Source: Planctomycetota bacterium (GTDB lineage Bacteria; Planctomycetota; UBA1135; GCA-002686595). Taken from it: DNA of 64,000 nucleotides. Below are positions 44,739-52,368 of the stretch, piece after piece; within the stretch, counting starts at the first letter, position 1; each line of letters starts with the position of its first letter. Both the position numbers and the translations under genes were made by a program. The notes beneath the pieces were generated by a model, which saw only the letters and a list, made by a program, of their open reading frames with translations, did no database searches and was not told the DNA's origin. The DNA lies in the NCBI GenBank assembly GCA_016714045.1, contig JADJNY010000002.1:124001-188000 (forward strand), given 5' to 3'.

Positions 44739-45120
44739 GGGAAGCTCCTCGCCCCGCGCTCGGCGGTGGGGGGGATTCCCGGCGCTCGATGCGGCTCGAG
44801 CCCGGGGGCCGCCGGGGGGGGATCAAGCTATCGCACGCGCCCGTCGTCGTCCGCACCGAGGCCGACCGATGACCGCGCCACCTCGTCGGCGACCACGACG
44901 GGAACGACCCCGCCGCCCGACCCGCCAGCGGACCGCCTCCCGTTGGGCCCCCCCCCAGGAGCTCCGATCCCGCCCGAGCGGTCCCTCCACCCGCTTCTGC
45001 CCCCGCCCCCGATCGGGTAGAACAGTCCGCCCTCCAGTCCCGGCGACCCCGGCGGCGGCGGTCGAGCCCGACTCCCGGGCCGGCTCCCCGCCCGGCGCGC
45101 TCCGCTGGAGGCCCGAAGCC
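44739..45120. other. Divergent spacer before secG
   Basis: 382 bp with several long G or C runs and no credible gene. A TAGAAC hexamer at about 45018-45023 may be a -10 for secG, but no matching -35 is convincing. Confidence 0.35.
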
Positions 45121-45471
45121 ATGGCAGCCTACGCGACCCCTCTCCTCTACATCCTGTTCGTCCTCGCGGCGATCGTCCTCGTCGTCGTCATCCTGCTCCA
45201 GGAAGGTCGCGGTGGCGGTCTGACGGACGCGCTCGGCACCTCGGGCCAGGCGACCTTCGGCGTCGGCGCGGCGGGCATCAACCGCTTCACGTTCGGCGCG
45301 ATCGCCGTGTTCCTCGTGAGCGCGCTCCTGCTCCACGTCGTGAACCGCTCGTCGAGCGAGGAGAGCATCGTGCCCGCGACGAACAGCTCGGCCCCGCTCC
45401 TCCCGGGCGAGACCGGGGCCGGAGCTCCGCCGAGCGGCACGAACACGCCGCCCGCCGAGCAGCCGAAGTAG
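45121..45471 (+). CDS. secG: Protein translocase subunit SecG
   Basis: 116 residues. Two transmembrane helices (about 6-26 and 59-80) with the SecG loop VVILLQEGRGGGLTDALG between them and INRFTFGAIAVFLVS in the second helix. A Pro/Gly/Thr-rich tail follows. SecG binds SecYE and aids preprotein translocation. The ATG at 45121 starts the first helix. It leads the plus-strand housekeeping run. Confidence 0.92.
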   Translation: MAAYATPLLYILFVLAAIVLVVVILLQEGRGGGLTDALGTSGQATFGVGAAGINRFTFGAIAVFLVSALLLHVVNRSSSEESIVPATNSSAPLLPGETGAGAPPSGTNTPPAEQPK

Positions 45472-45552
45472 TCCCGCGCGCTCCCGCGCCGATCGCTCGC
45501 AGCGTTCGTCCGTTCCCCGCACCACGGCACCCGTCCCCCCGGCAGGCCCAGC

Positions 45553-46176
45553 TTGGACCAGAAGCGCGTTCTCGATCTCTTCCGTTCGTCGACGGCGATG
45601 CTCGAAGGCCACTTCGAGCTCTCGTCGGGCATGCACAGCGACCGCTACTTCCAGTGCGCGCTGCTCCTCGAGGAGCCGCGCCGCGCCGAAGCGCTCGCGC
45701 AGGCGCTCGCGGAGCAGTTCCGCGCGAAGGGGCACTCCTTCGACGTCGTCATCGGGCCCGCGCTCGGCGCGGTGACCTGGGCGTACGAGATGGCGCGCGC
45801 GCTCGGCGCCCGCGGCCTCTTCGCCGAACGTCAGAACGACGCGATGTGCATCCGCCGCGGCTTCGTCGTGAAGCCGACGGACAAGGTGCTCGTCGTCGAG
45901 GACGTGATCACGACCGGCGGCTCCGCGCGCGAGGTGATCCAGGTCCTCCTGCAGCAGGGCGTCAAGCCGCTCGCCGTCGGCGGCATCGTCAACCGCTCGG
46001 GCAAGAACCCGTTCGAAGCGGACGGCCTCCCGCTCTTCGCGCTCGCCGACGTCGAGGTGAAGCAGTGGAAGAAGGAAGACTGCCCGCTGTGCAAGGCGGG
46101 CGGCAAGGCGATCAAGCCCGGCTCGCGCGCCGCGAACGCGCCGGCCCCGGCGAGCACCGGAGGCGGGCGGACGTGA
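45553..46176 (+). CDS. pyrE: Orotate phosphoribosyltransferase
   Basis: 207 residues. FELSSGMHSDRYFQCALLL is the signature of the long PyrE subgroup; the PRPP-binding loop is VLVVEDVITTGGSA. It converts orotate and PRPP into OMP in pyrimidine synthesis. The tail carries a C-P-L-C pair (DCPLCKAGG) seen in this subgroup. The start appears to be TTG at 45553, since no ATG/GTG gives the conserved N-terminus. The stop overlaps the yicC GTG by 4 bp. Confidence 0.93.
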   Translation: MDQKRVLDLFRSSTAMLEGHFELSSGMHSDRYFQCALLLEEPRRAEALAQALAEQFRAKGHSFDVVIGPALGAVTWAYEMARALGARGLFAERQNDAMCIRRGFVVKPTDKVLVVEDVITTGGSAREVIQVLLQQGVKPLAVGGIVNRSGKNPFEADGLPLFALADVEVKQWKKEDCPLCKAGGKAIKPGSRAANAPAPASTGGGRT

Positions 46177-47051
46177 TCCGCTCGATGACCGGGTTCGGCG
46201 CCGCGGCCGTCGAGGACGGCGCCCTCTCGGTCCGCGCCGAGGCGCGCTCGGTCAACCACCGGTTCCTGCAGGTCAAGACGCGGCTCCCGGCGGAGCTCGC
46301 GCACCTCGAAAGCGACGTCGAGGCGCTCGCGAAGAAGGCGCTCGAGCGCGGCGCCGTCACGCTGCACGTCAGCGTCGAGCGCTCGGCGGGCGCCGACGTC
46401 GCGAAGCTCGATCACGCGGCGGCGCGCGCGTACAGGGACCAGCTCGTCGCGCTCGCCAAGGAGCTCGGGATCGCGCCCGACGTGCGGCTCGATGTGCTCG
46501 TCGGCCTGCCCGGCGTCGTCGCGAGCCCGGATCTGCGCGCCGAGGTCGAGCACGAAGCGAAGCTCGTCGAGAAGGCGGTGCAGAAAGCGCTCGCGGCGCT
46601 CGTGACGATGCGCGAGACCGAGGGCAAGAGCCTGCTCGCCGACCTGAAGAAGCACGCGGACGGCGTGGCGAAGCTCGTCGTGAAGATCGAGGAGCGCATG
46701 CCCAAGGTCGTCGACGAGCACCACGAGAACTTGAAGAAGCGCGTCGACGAGCTGCTCGGCGGACGCGACGTCGTGAAGAAGGCGGACCTCGCGCGCGAGC
46801 TCGCGCTGCTCGCCGAGCGGCTCGACGTCAGCGAGGAGCTCCAGCGCCTCACGAGCCACCTCGGGCAGCTCGACGCGCTCTTCTCGAAGGGCAAACCGGT
46901 CGGACGCGAGCTCGACTTCCTCGTGCAAGAGTTCCTGCGCGAGGCGAACACGATCGGCGCGAAGTGCAGCGACGCGACGATCGCGCACACGGTGGTCGAG
47001 CTGAAGACCCTCATCGAACGCCTGCGGGAGCAGGTGCAGAACGTGGAGTGA
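46173..47051 (+). CDS. yicC: YicC-family endoribonuclease
   Basis: 292 residues. The N-terminus IRSMTGFGAA, the VRAEARSVNHRFLQVKTRLP block and the C-terminal GRELDFLVQEFLREANTIGAKC block are diagnostic. E. coli YicC is an RNA endonuclease. GTG start overlaps the pyrE stop (GTGA), and gmk begins 5 bp after its stop; yicC-gmk adjacency is widely conserved. Confidence 0.95.
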   Translation: MIRSMTGFGAAAVEDGALSVRAEARSVNHRFLQVKTRLPAELAHLESDVEALAKKALERGAVTLHVSVERSAGADVAKLDHAAARAYRDQLVALAKELGIAPDVRLDVLVGLPGVVASPDLRAEVEHEAKLVEKAVQKALAALVTMRETEGKSLLADLKKHADGVAKLVVKIEERMPKVVDEHHENLKKRVDELLGGRDVVKKADLARELALLAERLDVSEELQRLTSHLGQLDALFSKGKPVGRELDFLVQEFLREANTIGAKCSDATIAHTVVELKTLIERLREQVQNVE

Positions 47052-47056
47052 CGCGT

Positions 47057-47626
47057 ATGACGCGCCGCGGACAAATGGTCGTCGTCTCAGGCCCGTCGGG
47101 CGCCGGCAAGAGCACGATCTGCAAGCGCCTCCTGCAGGACGCGCGCATCGTGTTCTCGGTCTCCGCGACGACGCGCAAACAGCGCCAGGGCGAGGTCGAC
47201 GGACGCGATTACCACTTCCTCTCGCGCGACGAGTTCCGCGCGAAGGTCGAACGCGGCGAGTTCATCGAGTGGGCCGAGGTCTACGGCAACCTCTACGGCA
47301 CGCTGCGCAAGCCGATGCAGACGACGCTCGAGTCGGGCAAGACCTGCCTGCTCGAGATCGACGTGCAAGGCGCCCTGCAATTGAAGGCGATCGGCGAGCC
47401 CGGCATCTACGTCTTCATCGCACCGCCCGACTTCGAGGTCCTGCGCCAACGCCTCGTGCAGCGCAACTCGGAGACCCCGGAAGCCCTCGAACGCCGCCTG
47501 CACAAGGCCGAGGACGAGTACCGCGAGCGCGTGAAGTACGATCACGTGGTCGTGAACGACGACCTCGACCACGCCGTCCAACGCGTCCGCGAGATCATCG
47601 GCCTCTCCGAACCCGCGCGCTCCTGA
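47057..47626 (+). CDS. gmk: Guanylate kinase
   Basis: 189 residues. The P-loop is VVSGPSGAGKST, the GMP-binding region has SATTRKQRQGEVDGRDYHF, and YGNLYGTLRKPM and LEIDVQGALQLK follow. It phosphorylates GMP to GDP. ATG at 47057. A hairpin element begins 60 bp after the stop, before the coenzyme A genes. Confidence 0.97.
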   Translation: MTRRGQMVVVSGPSGAGKSTICKRLLQDARIVFSVSATTRKQRQGEVDGRDYHFLSRDEFRAKVERGEFIEWAEVYGNLYGTLRKPMQTTLESGKTCLLEIDVQGALQLKAIGEPGIYVFIAPPDFEVLRQRLVQRNSETPEALERRLHKAEDEYRERVKYDHVVVNDDLDHAVQRVREIIGLSEPARS

Positions 47627-47685
47627 GCCCAGGCCAGGAACCCTCCGCGTGCGGCGCGCCGATCCGAACCTTGCCGCCACTCGTT

Positions 47686-47834
47686 GCTGAGAGCCCCTAG
47701 AACTCCGCGTTGGCTCGGGCCGGTCCTCCGGCCCGAGCCAACGCGGAGTCCGGAATGCGGAGCATCCGAATGTGTTCCGTTGCGTCCCTTCCCCCGTGGT
47801 CGTCCCATCTGACAGCGCCGCTCCCGACCGACAC
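47686..47834 (+). repeat. Dispersed hairpin element, copy E
   Basis: The most complete copy. GCTGAGAGC at 47686 is followed by a perfect 22-bp stem 47702-47723 / 47728-47749 with loop TCCT. A smaller near-palindrome around GGAATGCGGAGCATCC comes next, then TGTGTTCCGTTGCGTCCCT, and the end CTCCCGACCGACAC at 47834. It lies 60 bp past gmk and ends 11 nt before the coaC ATG, so it would form most of the coaC leader. Confidence 0.88.
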
Positions 47835-47844
47835 TCACACGCCC

Positions 47845-48393
47845 ATGGCCCACCTCCTCCTCGCCGCAAGCGCCTCCGTCGCGCTCTACAAAGCCTGCGA
47901 CCTCGCGAGCAAACTCACCCAGGACGGCCACAAAGTCCGCGCGCTCCTGACCCCCCGCGCCGCCGAGCTCATCCACCCGCAACTCTTCGAAGCCGTCACC
48001 GGCGAACCCGCCTACGTCGACGAGTTCACCTCCACGCGCCGCACCGCGATGGACCACATCGACCTCGCGAAGTGGGCCGACCTCTTCCTCGCCGCCCCCG
48101 CGAGCGCCGACCTCGTCGCGCGCTTCGCACACGGCCTCGCGAACGACCTCGTGACGACGACCGCGCTCGCACTCCCCGCCTCGACGCCGCGCCTCGTGTC
48201 GCCAGCCATGAACCCGAACATGCTCGCGCAGCCCGCCGTGAAGCGAAACCTCGCGCAACTCGCCGCCGACGGCTGGCACGTCATCGAACCCGACGCCGGC
48301 CACATGGCGTGCGGCGACGACGGCAAAGGCCGCCTGCCCGACCCCGCAGCGCTCGTCCTGCGCGTGCGTCAAGCGCTCGCGCTGCGCAAATGA
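47845..48393 (+). CDS. coaC: Phosphopantothenoylcysteine decarboxylase (stand-alone CoaC)
   Basis: 182 residues. The flavoprotein fold starts MAHLLLAASASVALYKACDL. The catalytic His is in MDHIDLAKWAD, followed by AAPASAD and the substrate-clamp SPAMNPNMLAQPAVKRN, and the active-site CGDDGKGRLPDP carries the conserved Cys. It decarboxylates 4'-phosphopantothenoylcysteine using FMN. In most bacteria this is fused to CoaB; here the genes are separate but overlap by 4 bp (ATGA). Confidence 0.9.
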   Translation: MAHLLLAASASVALYKACDLASKLTQDGHKVRALLTPRAAELIHPQLFEAVTGEPAYVDEFTSTRRTAMDHIDLAKWADLFLAAPASADLVARFAHGLANDLVTTTALALPASTPRLVSPAMNPNMLAQPAVKRNLAQLAADGWHVIEPDAGHMACGDDGKGRLPDPAALVLRVRQALALRK

Positions 48394-49196
48394 GCCGCCC
48401 GATGGCGCGCGCGACGCGACGAGACCGGGCCGCGAGCGCGACGAAGCGCTCCCGAGCTTCGACCGCGGTGCGGTCGACAGCTCACCCCGTGACCTCGAGC
48501 ACGGCGCGTCGATCGCGCGCTTCAACGACGACGGACCCGAAGCGCGCATCGATCTCCGCTCCGCGCCTCCGCGTGCTCGTCACCGCCGGCCCGACGCGCG
48601 AGCACGTCGACCCCGTGCGCTACCTCACGAACGAATCCTCCGGGAAAATGGGCTTCGCGATCGCCGCCGCCGCCGCGCGCGCCGGCCACGCGGTGACGCT
48701 CATCGCAGGCCCGGTGACACTCGCGACACCGCGCGGCGTCCGCCGGATCGACGTCGTGAGCGCGCGCGAGCTCCTCGCCGTCTGCCAGCGCGAGTTCCGC
48801 CGCTGCGACGCGCTCGTCATGGCCGCCGCCGTCGCCGATTGGCGCCCCGTGAAGAAACTCGCGGCGAAGTGGCGCGCGAAGGACTCCGGCGCGGAGCGCA
48901 CCACGCTCCTCCTCGCGCGCAACCCCGACGTGCTCGCGACGTTGACGCGCGGCCGGCGCTCCGCGTCGAAGACGGTGATCGCGTTCGCGCTCGAGACCGG
49001 CGCCGGCGTCGCGCGCGCGAAGAAGAAGCTCGCGAAGAAAGGCGCCGACTGGATCGTGCTCAACGATCCCTCCGCGCTCGGCGGCGAGCGGACCTCCGTG
49101 ACGCTGCTCGGCGCGAACGGCGAGCACATCGAGCTCCGCGACCGGACGAAGAGCGCGGTCGCCCGATCACTCGTGGAGCTCCTCGGATCGGTCTGA
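48390..49196 (+). CDS. coaB: Phosphopantothenate-cysteine ligase (stand-alone CoaB)
   Basis: 268 residues. The CoaB Rossmann-like domain runs from LRVLVTAGPTREHVDPVRYLTN (about 58) to the end, with SSGKMGFAIAAAA and MAAAVADWRP. It joins cysteine to 4'-phosphopantothenate using a nucleotide triphosphate. If translation starts at the overlapping ATG (48390), about 55 Arg/Ser/Thr-rich residues precede the domain, an odd extension. A downstream start is possible, but no good ribosome-binding site is evident. Confidence 0.88.
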   Translation: MSRPMARATRRDRAASATKRSRASTAVRSTAHPVTSSTARRSRASTTTDPKRASISAPRLRVLVTAGPTREHVDPVRYLTNESSGKMGFAIAAAAARAGHAVTLIAGPVTLATPRGVRRIDVVSARELLAVCQREFRRCDALVMAAAVADWRPVKKLAAKWRAKDSGAERTTLLLARNPDVLATLTRGRRSASKTVIAFALETGAGVARAKKKLAKKGADWIVLNDPSALGGERTSVTLLGANGEHIELRDRTKSAVARSLVELLGSV

Positions 49197-49350
49197 AGCT
49201 GCGGGGCAGCGGAAATGCGCCTGTTTCACGCAGCGTCCGGACGGCCACGGGAGAGGAGGAGAGCGCCGGGAGCGGCTCCCGCGCAACCGGTCCAGCGCGG
49301 GTAAGCTGGAACGGGTCTCCTCCCGACGGCCCCTCTCAGACGGTCTCGCC

Positions 49351-52029
49351 ATGCCCCTCGCACGCCCCTCCCTGGCGCGTCTCGCGCTCGCTCTCGGCTC
49401 GGCAACCCTCGCGACCCTCTCCGCGCACGCGGGCTCGGGCGAGCGCCTCTTCGCCCGCTTCGACATCACGGCGGACATCAACCCGCTCGGGCTCGTCACG
49501 GGCGACCTGGACGGCGACGGGGACGCGGACGCGGCTTGCGTGGGCTTCGCCCGGGGTCGGCTGATGCTCTTCCTCTTCGATGCCACGAACGGTGTGCATT
49601 GGGAGGCGCGCACGGTGCTCCTCGGCGACCTGGAGCAACCGCGCTCGCTCGCCCTCGGGGACCTCGATGGGGACGGCGACCTCGACTTGGTGTCGCGGGG
49701 GTACTTCTCCGGGTTCCGCGTGCTGCTCAACGACGGGACGGCGCACTTCCCGAACGTGGGGGCGCCGACGGCCGTCGATCAGGCGTCCCAGGTCGTCCTC
49801 GCCGACCTGGACCAGGACCAGGACCTCGACCTGCTCGTTCCGCAACGCAGCACGTCGGGGGGCGGGTCGCTCCACCTCTTCTTCAATGGTGGGAGCGCGA
49901 ACTTCGGCCCGGCCCTGGGACTCGCGAGCCCGGTCGTCTTCGCGCATTCGGTCGCGGTGGGGGACGTCGACGCGGACGGCGACGTGGACCTCGCGGTGTC
50001 CGGCGAGCCCGCGACCCTGAACCCGCCGCGAGTGTGGGCGCTCTTGCGCAACCAGGCGGGGACCTTCGTCCCGGGTGCGGCTCAGCCCCTCGGCGGGAGC
50101 GGGACCCAAGTCTGCATCGCGGACGTCGACGGCGTTCCGGGCGGCGAGGTCCTGGCCGTCGATGGGACGTCGAGCGTCCGCATCACGCCGGACGCGGGGC
50201 CGACGACGACCTGGACCACCGGCTCGACCCGCACCGTCACGGGCTTGCGCGTCGAGGATCTCGACGGCGACGGCGACCGCGACCTCCTGCTCGCGGGGGG
50301 CGCGCCGTTCCATCAGGCCGAGATCGCGGTCGTCCGCAACGCGGGCGGCGGCAGCTTCGGCGCGCCGGAGTGGCATGCGGCCGGTTCCATGCCCGAGTCC
50401 GCGAGCGCGCTCGACCTCGACCTCGACGGCGACCTCGATCTGCTCTCGTGCAACTCGGGCAGCGACACGCTGACCGTCTTCCTGAATCCGGGGCAGCAGG
50501 TCTACGCCGAACCCCCGCGCGCCCCGGTCCCGACCTTGACCGAGCGAGCCGCGTCCGGCGACTTGGACCTGGATGGCGATCTCGACGTCGTCACGGCGAG
50601 CAACAACAGCTTGTCGTTCCAGCAGAGCGCCCTCCAAGTGCACCTCAACGACGGCTCCGGCCGCTTCACGGGCCAGCTCAGCCTGACGACGGACGCGGTG
50701 CGCGCGCTGGTCGTCCGCGACCTGAACGGCGACCTCCTTCCGGACATCGTCGCCGCGTTGAGCAACCTGGACGCGGTGCTGATCCTGGCCAACCTCGGGT
50801 CGGGGCAGTTCGCGGCGCCGGTCACCTACACGTTTGGGAACCGGCCCGAAGGCCTCGTCGCGGGCGACCTCGACGGGGATGGCGACGTCGATCTCGCGAC
50901 GGCGAACCGTCTCGGCCAGACCTTGGCCTTCCGGTGGAACGACGGGACGGGCGTCTACGCGACGCTGACCACGATCGCGACGCCGGTGGGCTTCCAACCT
51001 TCGGGGCTCGCCTCCGGGGACATCGACCAGGACGGCGACCTCGATCTCGCGGTCTATCTGAAGGGAGCGACCGCGTCCGTCACCTGGTACGTCAACCAGG
51101 GCGGCGGAGCCTTCGTCCCGGGGACGAGCCTCCCCGTCACGACCTTCACGACGAATTTCGCCGTCGCGAATCTCGACGGCGTGCTCGGCGACGACCTCGT
51201 GGTGACGTCGGGCTCGACGCGCCTCGTCTCCGTCTTCCGAAACCAGGGAACGGGCACGTTCACGGCGCTCAGCCCGTTCCAACCCGGGTCGTTGCCGGAG
51301 GAGGAGGCGACCTCGATCTCCCTCGCGGATCTCGACCGCGACGGACGCATCGATCTCTCGATCGGCCTCGGGAGCTCGGACACGCTCGAGGTGCGTCTCG
51401 GTCTCGGCACGGGACTGTTCAGCCCTGGGACGCGCTACAGCCTCGGGAACGTTACCCGGGCGCTGCTCCCGGGCGACTTCGACCGCGACGCGCTGCCGGA
51501 CCTCGTCGCGCTCTCGTTCAGCACCAACGAGCTCGTCACGCTGCTCCAGGACCGTCCCGCCGTCGGCACCGCGTTCTGCGCGGGCGACGGGACCTCGGGT
51601 CCGTGCCCCTGCTCGAACTCGAGCGCGCCGGGGAGCGGGCGCGGGTGCCTGAACTCGACTGGTTCCGGCGCCTTGCTCGTCGCGTCGGGCTGCGAGCGCG
51701 TGTCCGGCGACTCGGTCCGCTTCGACGCGAGCGGCCTGCCGTCGAGCGCCTCGACGGTCTTCTTCCAGGGGAGCGCGTCGTCGCCCGCCGCGCCGCTCGG
51801 CGACGGCCTCCTGTGCCTCGGCGGCAGCTTCGTCCGCATCGCGACCCGCACGGCGTCCGCCGGGAGCGTGTCGTACCCCAATCCGGGCGCGGTGACGATC
51901 TCGGTGCGCGGCGGAGCGCAGCCCGGACAGACGCTCCACTACCAAGCCTACTACCGCAACGCGGCCGCGTTCTGCACGCCGGCGACGTTCAACGTCTCGT
52001 CGGGGCTGTCCGTCTCCTGGACGCCGTGA
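49351..52029 (+). CDS. Secreted VCBS/FG-GAP repeat protein with Cys-rich C-terminal domain
   Basis: 892 residues with a signal peptide (about 1-27). About twelve calcium-binding loops of the DLDGDGDxD kind (for example DLDGDGDADAACVG, DLDGDGDLDLVSRG, DIDQDGDLDLAVY) mark FG-GAP/VCBS beta-propeller repeats through residue about 735. The C-terminal domain (about 740-892) begins FCAGDGTSGPCPC and ends in an NVSSG..W stretch; it is the same domain as in the two C15-like proteins. Probably a secreted or surface protein; no enzymatic domain is seen. Confidence 0.88.
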   Translation: MPLARPSLARLALALGSATLATLSAHAGSGERLFARFDITADINPLGLVTGDLDGDGDADAACVGFARGRLMLFLFDATNGVHWEARTVLLGDLEQPRSLALGDLDGDGDLDLVSRGYFSGFRVLLNDGTAHFPNVGAPTAVDQASQVVLADLDQDQDLDLLVPQRSTSGGGSLHLFFNGGSANFGPALGLASPVVFAHSVAVGDVDADGDVDLAVSGEPATLNPPRVWALLRNQAGTFVPGAAQPLGGSGTQVCIADVDGVPGGEVLAVDGTSSVRITPDAGPTTTWTTGSTRTVTGLRVEDLDGDGDRDLLLAGGAPFHQAEIAVVRNAGGGSFGAPEWHAAGSMPESASALDLDLDGDLDLLSCNSGSDTLTVFLNPGQQVYAEPPRAPVPTLTERAASGDLDLDGDLDVVTASNNSLSFQQSALQVHLNDGSGRFTGQLSLTTDAVRALVVRDLNGDLLPDIVAALSNLDAVLILANLGSGQFAAPVTYTFGNRPEGLVAGDLDGDGDVDLATANRLGQTLAFRWNDGTGVYATLTTIATPVGFQPSGLASGDIDQDGDLDLAVYLKGATASVTWYVNQGGGAFVPGTSLPVTTFTTNFAVANLDGVLGDDLVVTSGSTRLVSVFRNQGTGTFTALSPFQPGSLPEEEATSISLADLDRDGRIDLSIGLGSSDTLEVRLGLGTGLFSPGTRYSLGNVTRALLPGDFDRDALPDLVALSFSTNELVTLLQDRPAVGTAFCAGDGTSGPCPCSNSSAPGSGRGCLNSTGSGALLVASGCERVSGDSVRFDASGLPSSASTVFFQGSASSPAAPLGDGLLCLGGSFVRIATRTASAGSVSYPNPGAVTISVRGGAQPGQTLHYQAYYRNAAAFCTPATFNVSSGLSVSWTP

Positions 52030-52368
52030 CGCGCGCGCGGTCCGCGCGTCGAAGGCGCGCGGTCCACGGCGCCGTCACCGAGCGCGTGCTTCGCGACGTC
52101 CGACGCCGGGGGGCGCGCGCCGGACGAGTGGACTCCGAAGCAAGCGACGTGCGGCGCTCGCGCGTCTTCGAGGCCACTCGAGCCCTGGCCGCGAGAGCAC
52201 GGGCCGCGCGAGAAACGCCGTGATCCGGCGCGAACCCGCGCGACGTGACCGTCTGCGTGCTTGGATCGACTCCGGCGATTTGCTACGACGGCCCGCGGTC
52301 CGAACGAGGGGGCTGGAAGCGCGAGTTCATCGAGCGCTCGTCCCTGCGTTGGGCTCGTGAGGGATGGC
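52030..52368. other. Spacer between the VCBS gene and ftsK
   Basis: 339 bp without a gene. I see only short GC-rich near-repeats at the beginning. The ftsK ribosome-binding site (GAGGG, 5 nt before the ATG) is at its end. Confidence 0.4.

Noticed and set aside
47686..47834. The hairpin elements as insertion sequences or CRISPR repeats
   Set aside because: No transposase, no target-site duplications that I can see, and no regular spacing; copies are isolated and far apart.
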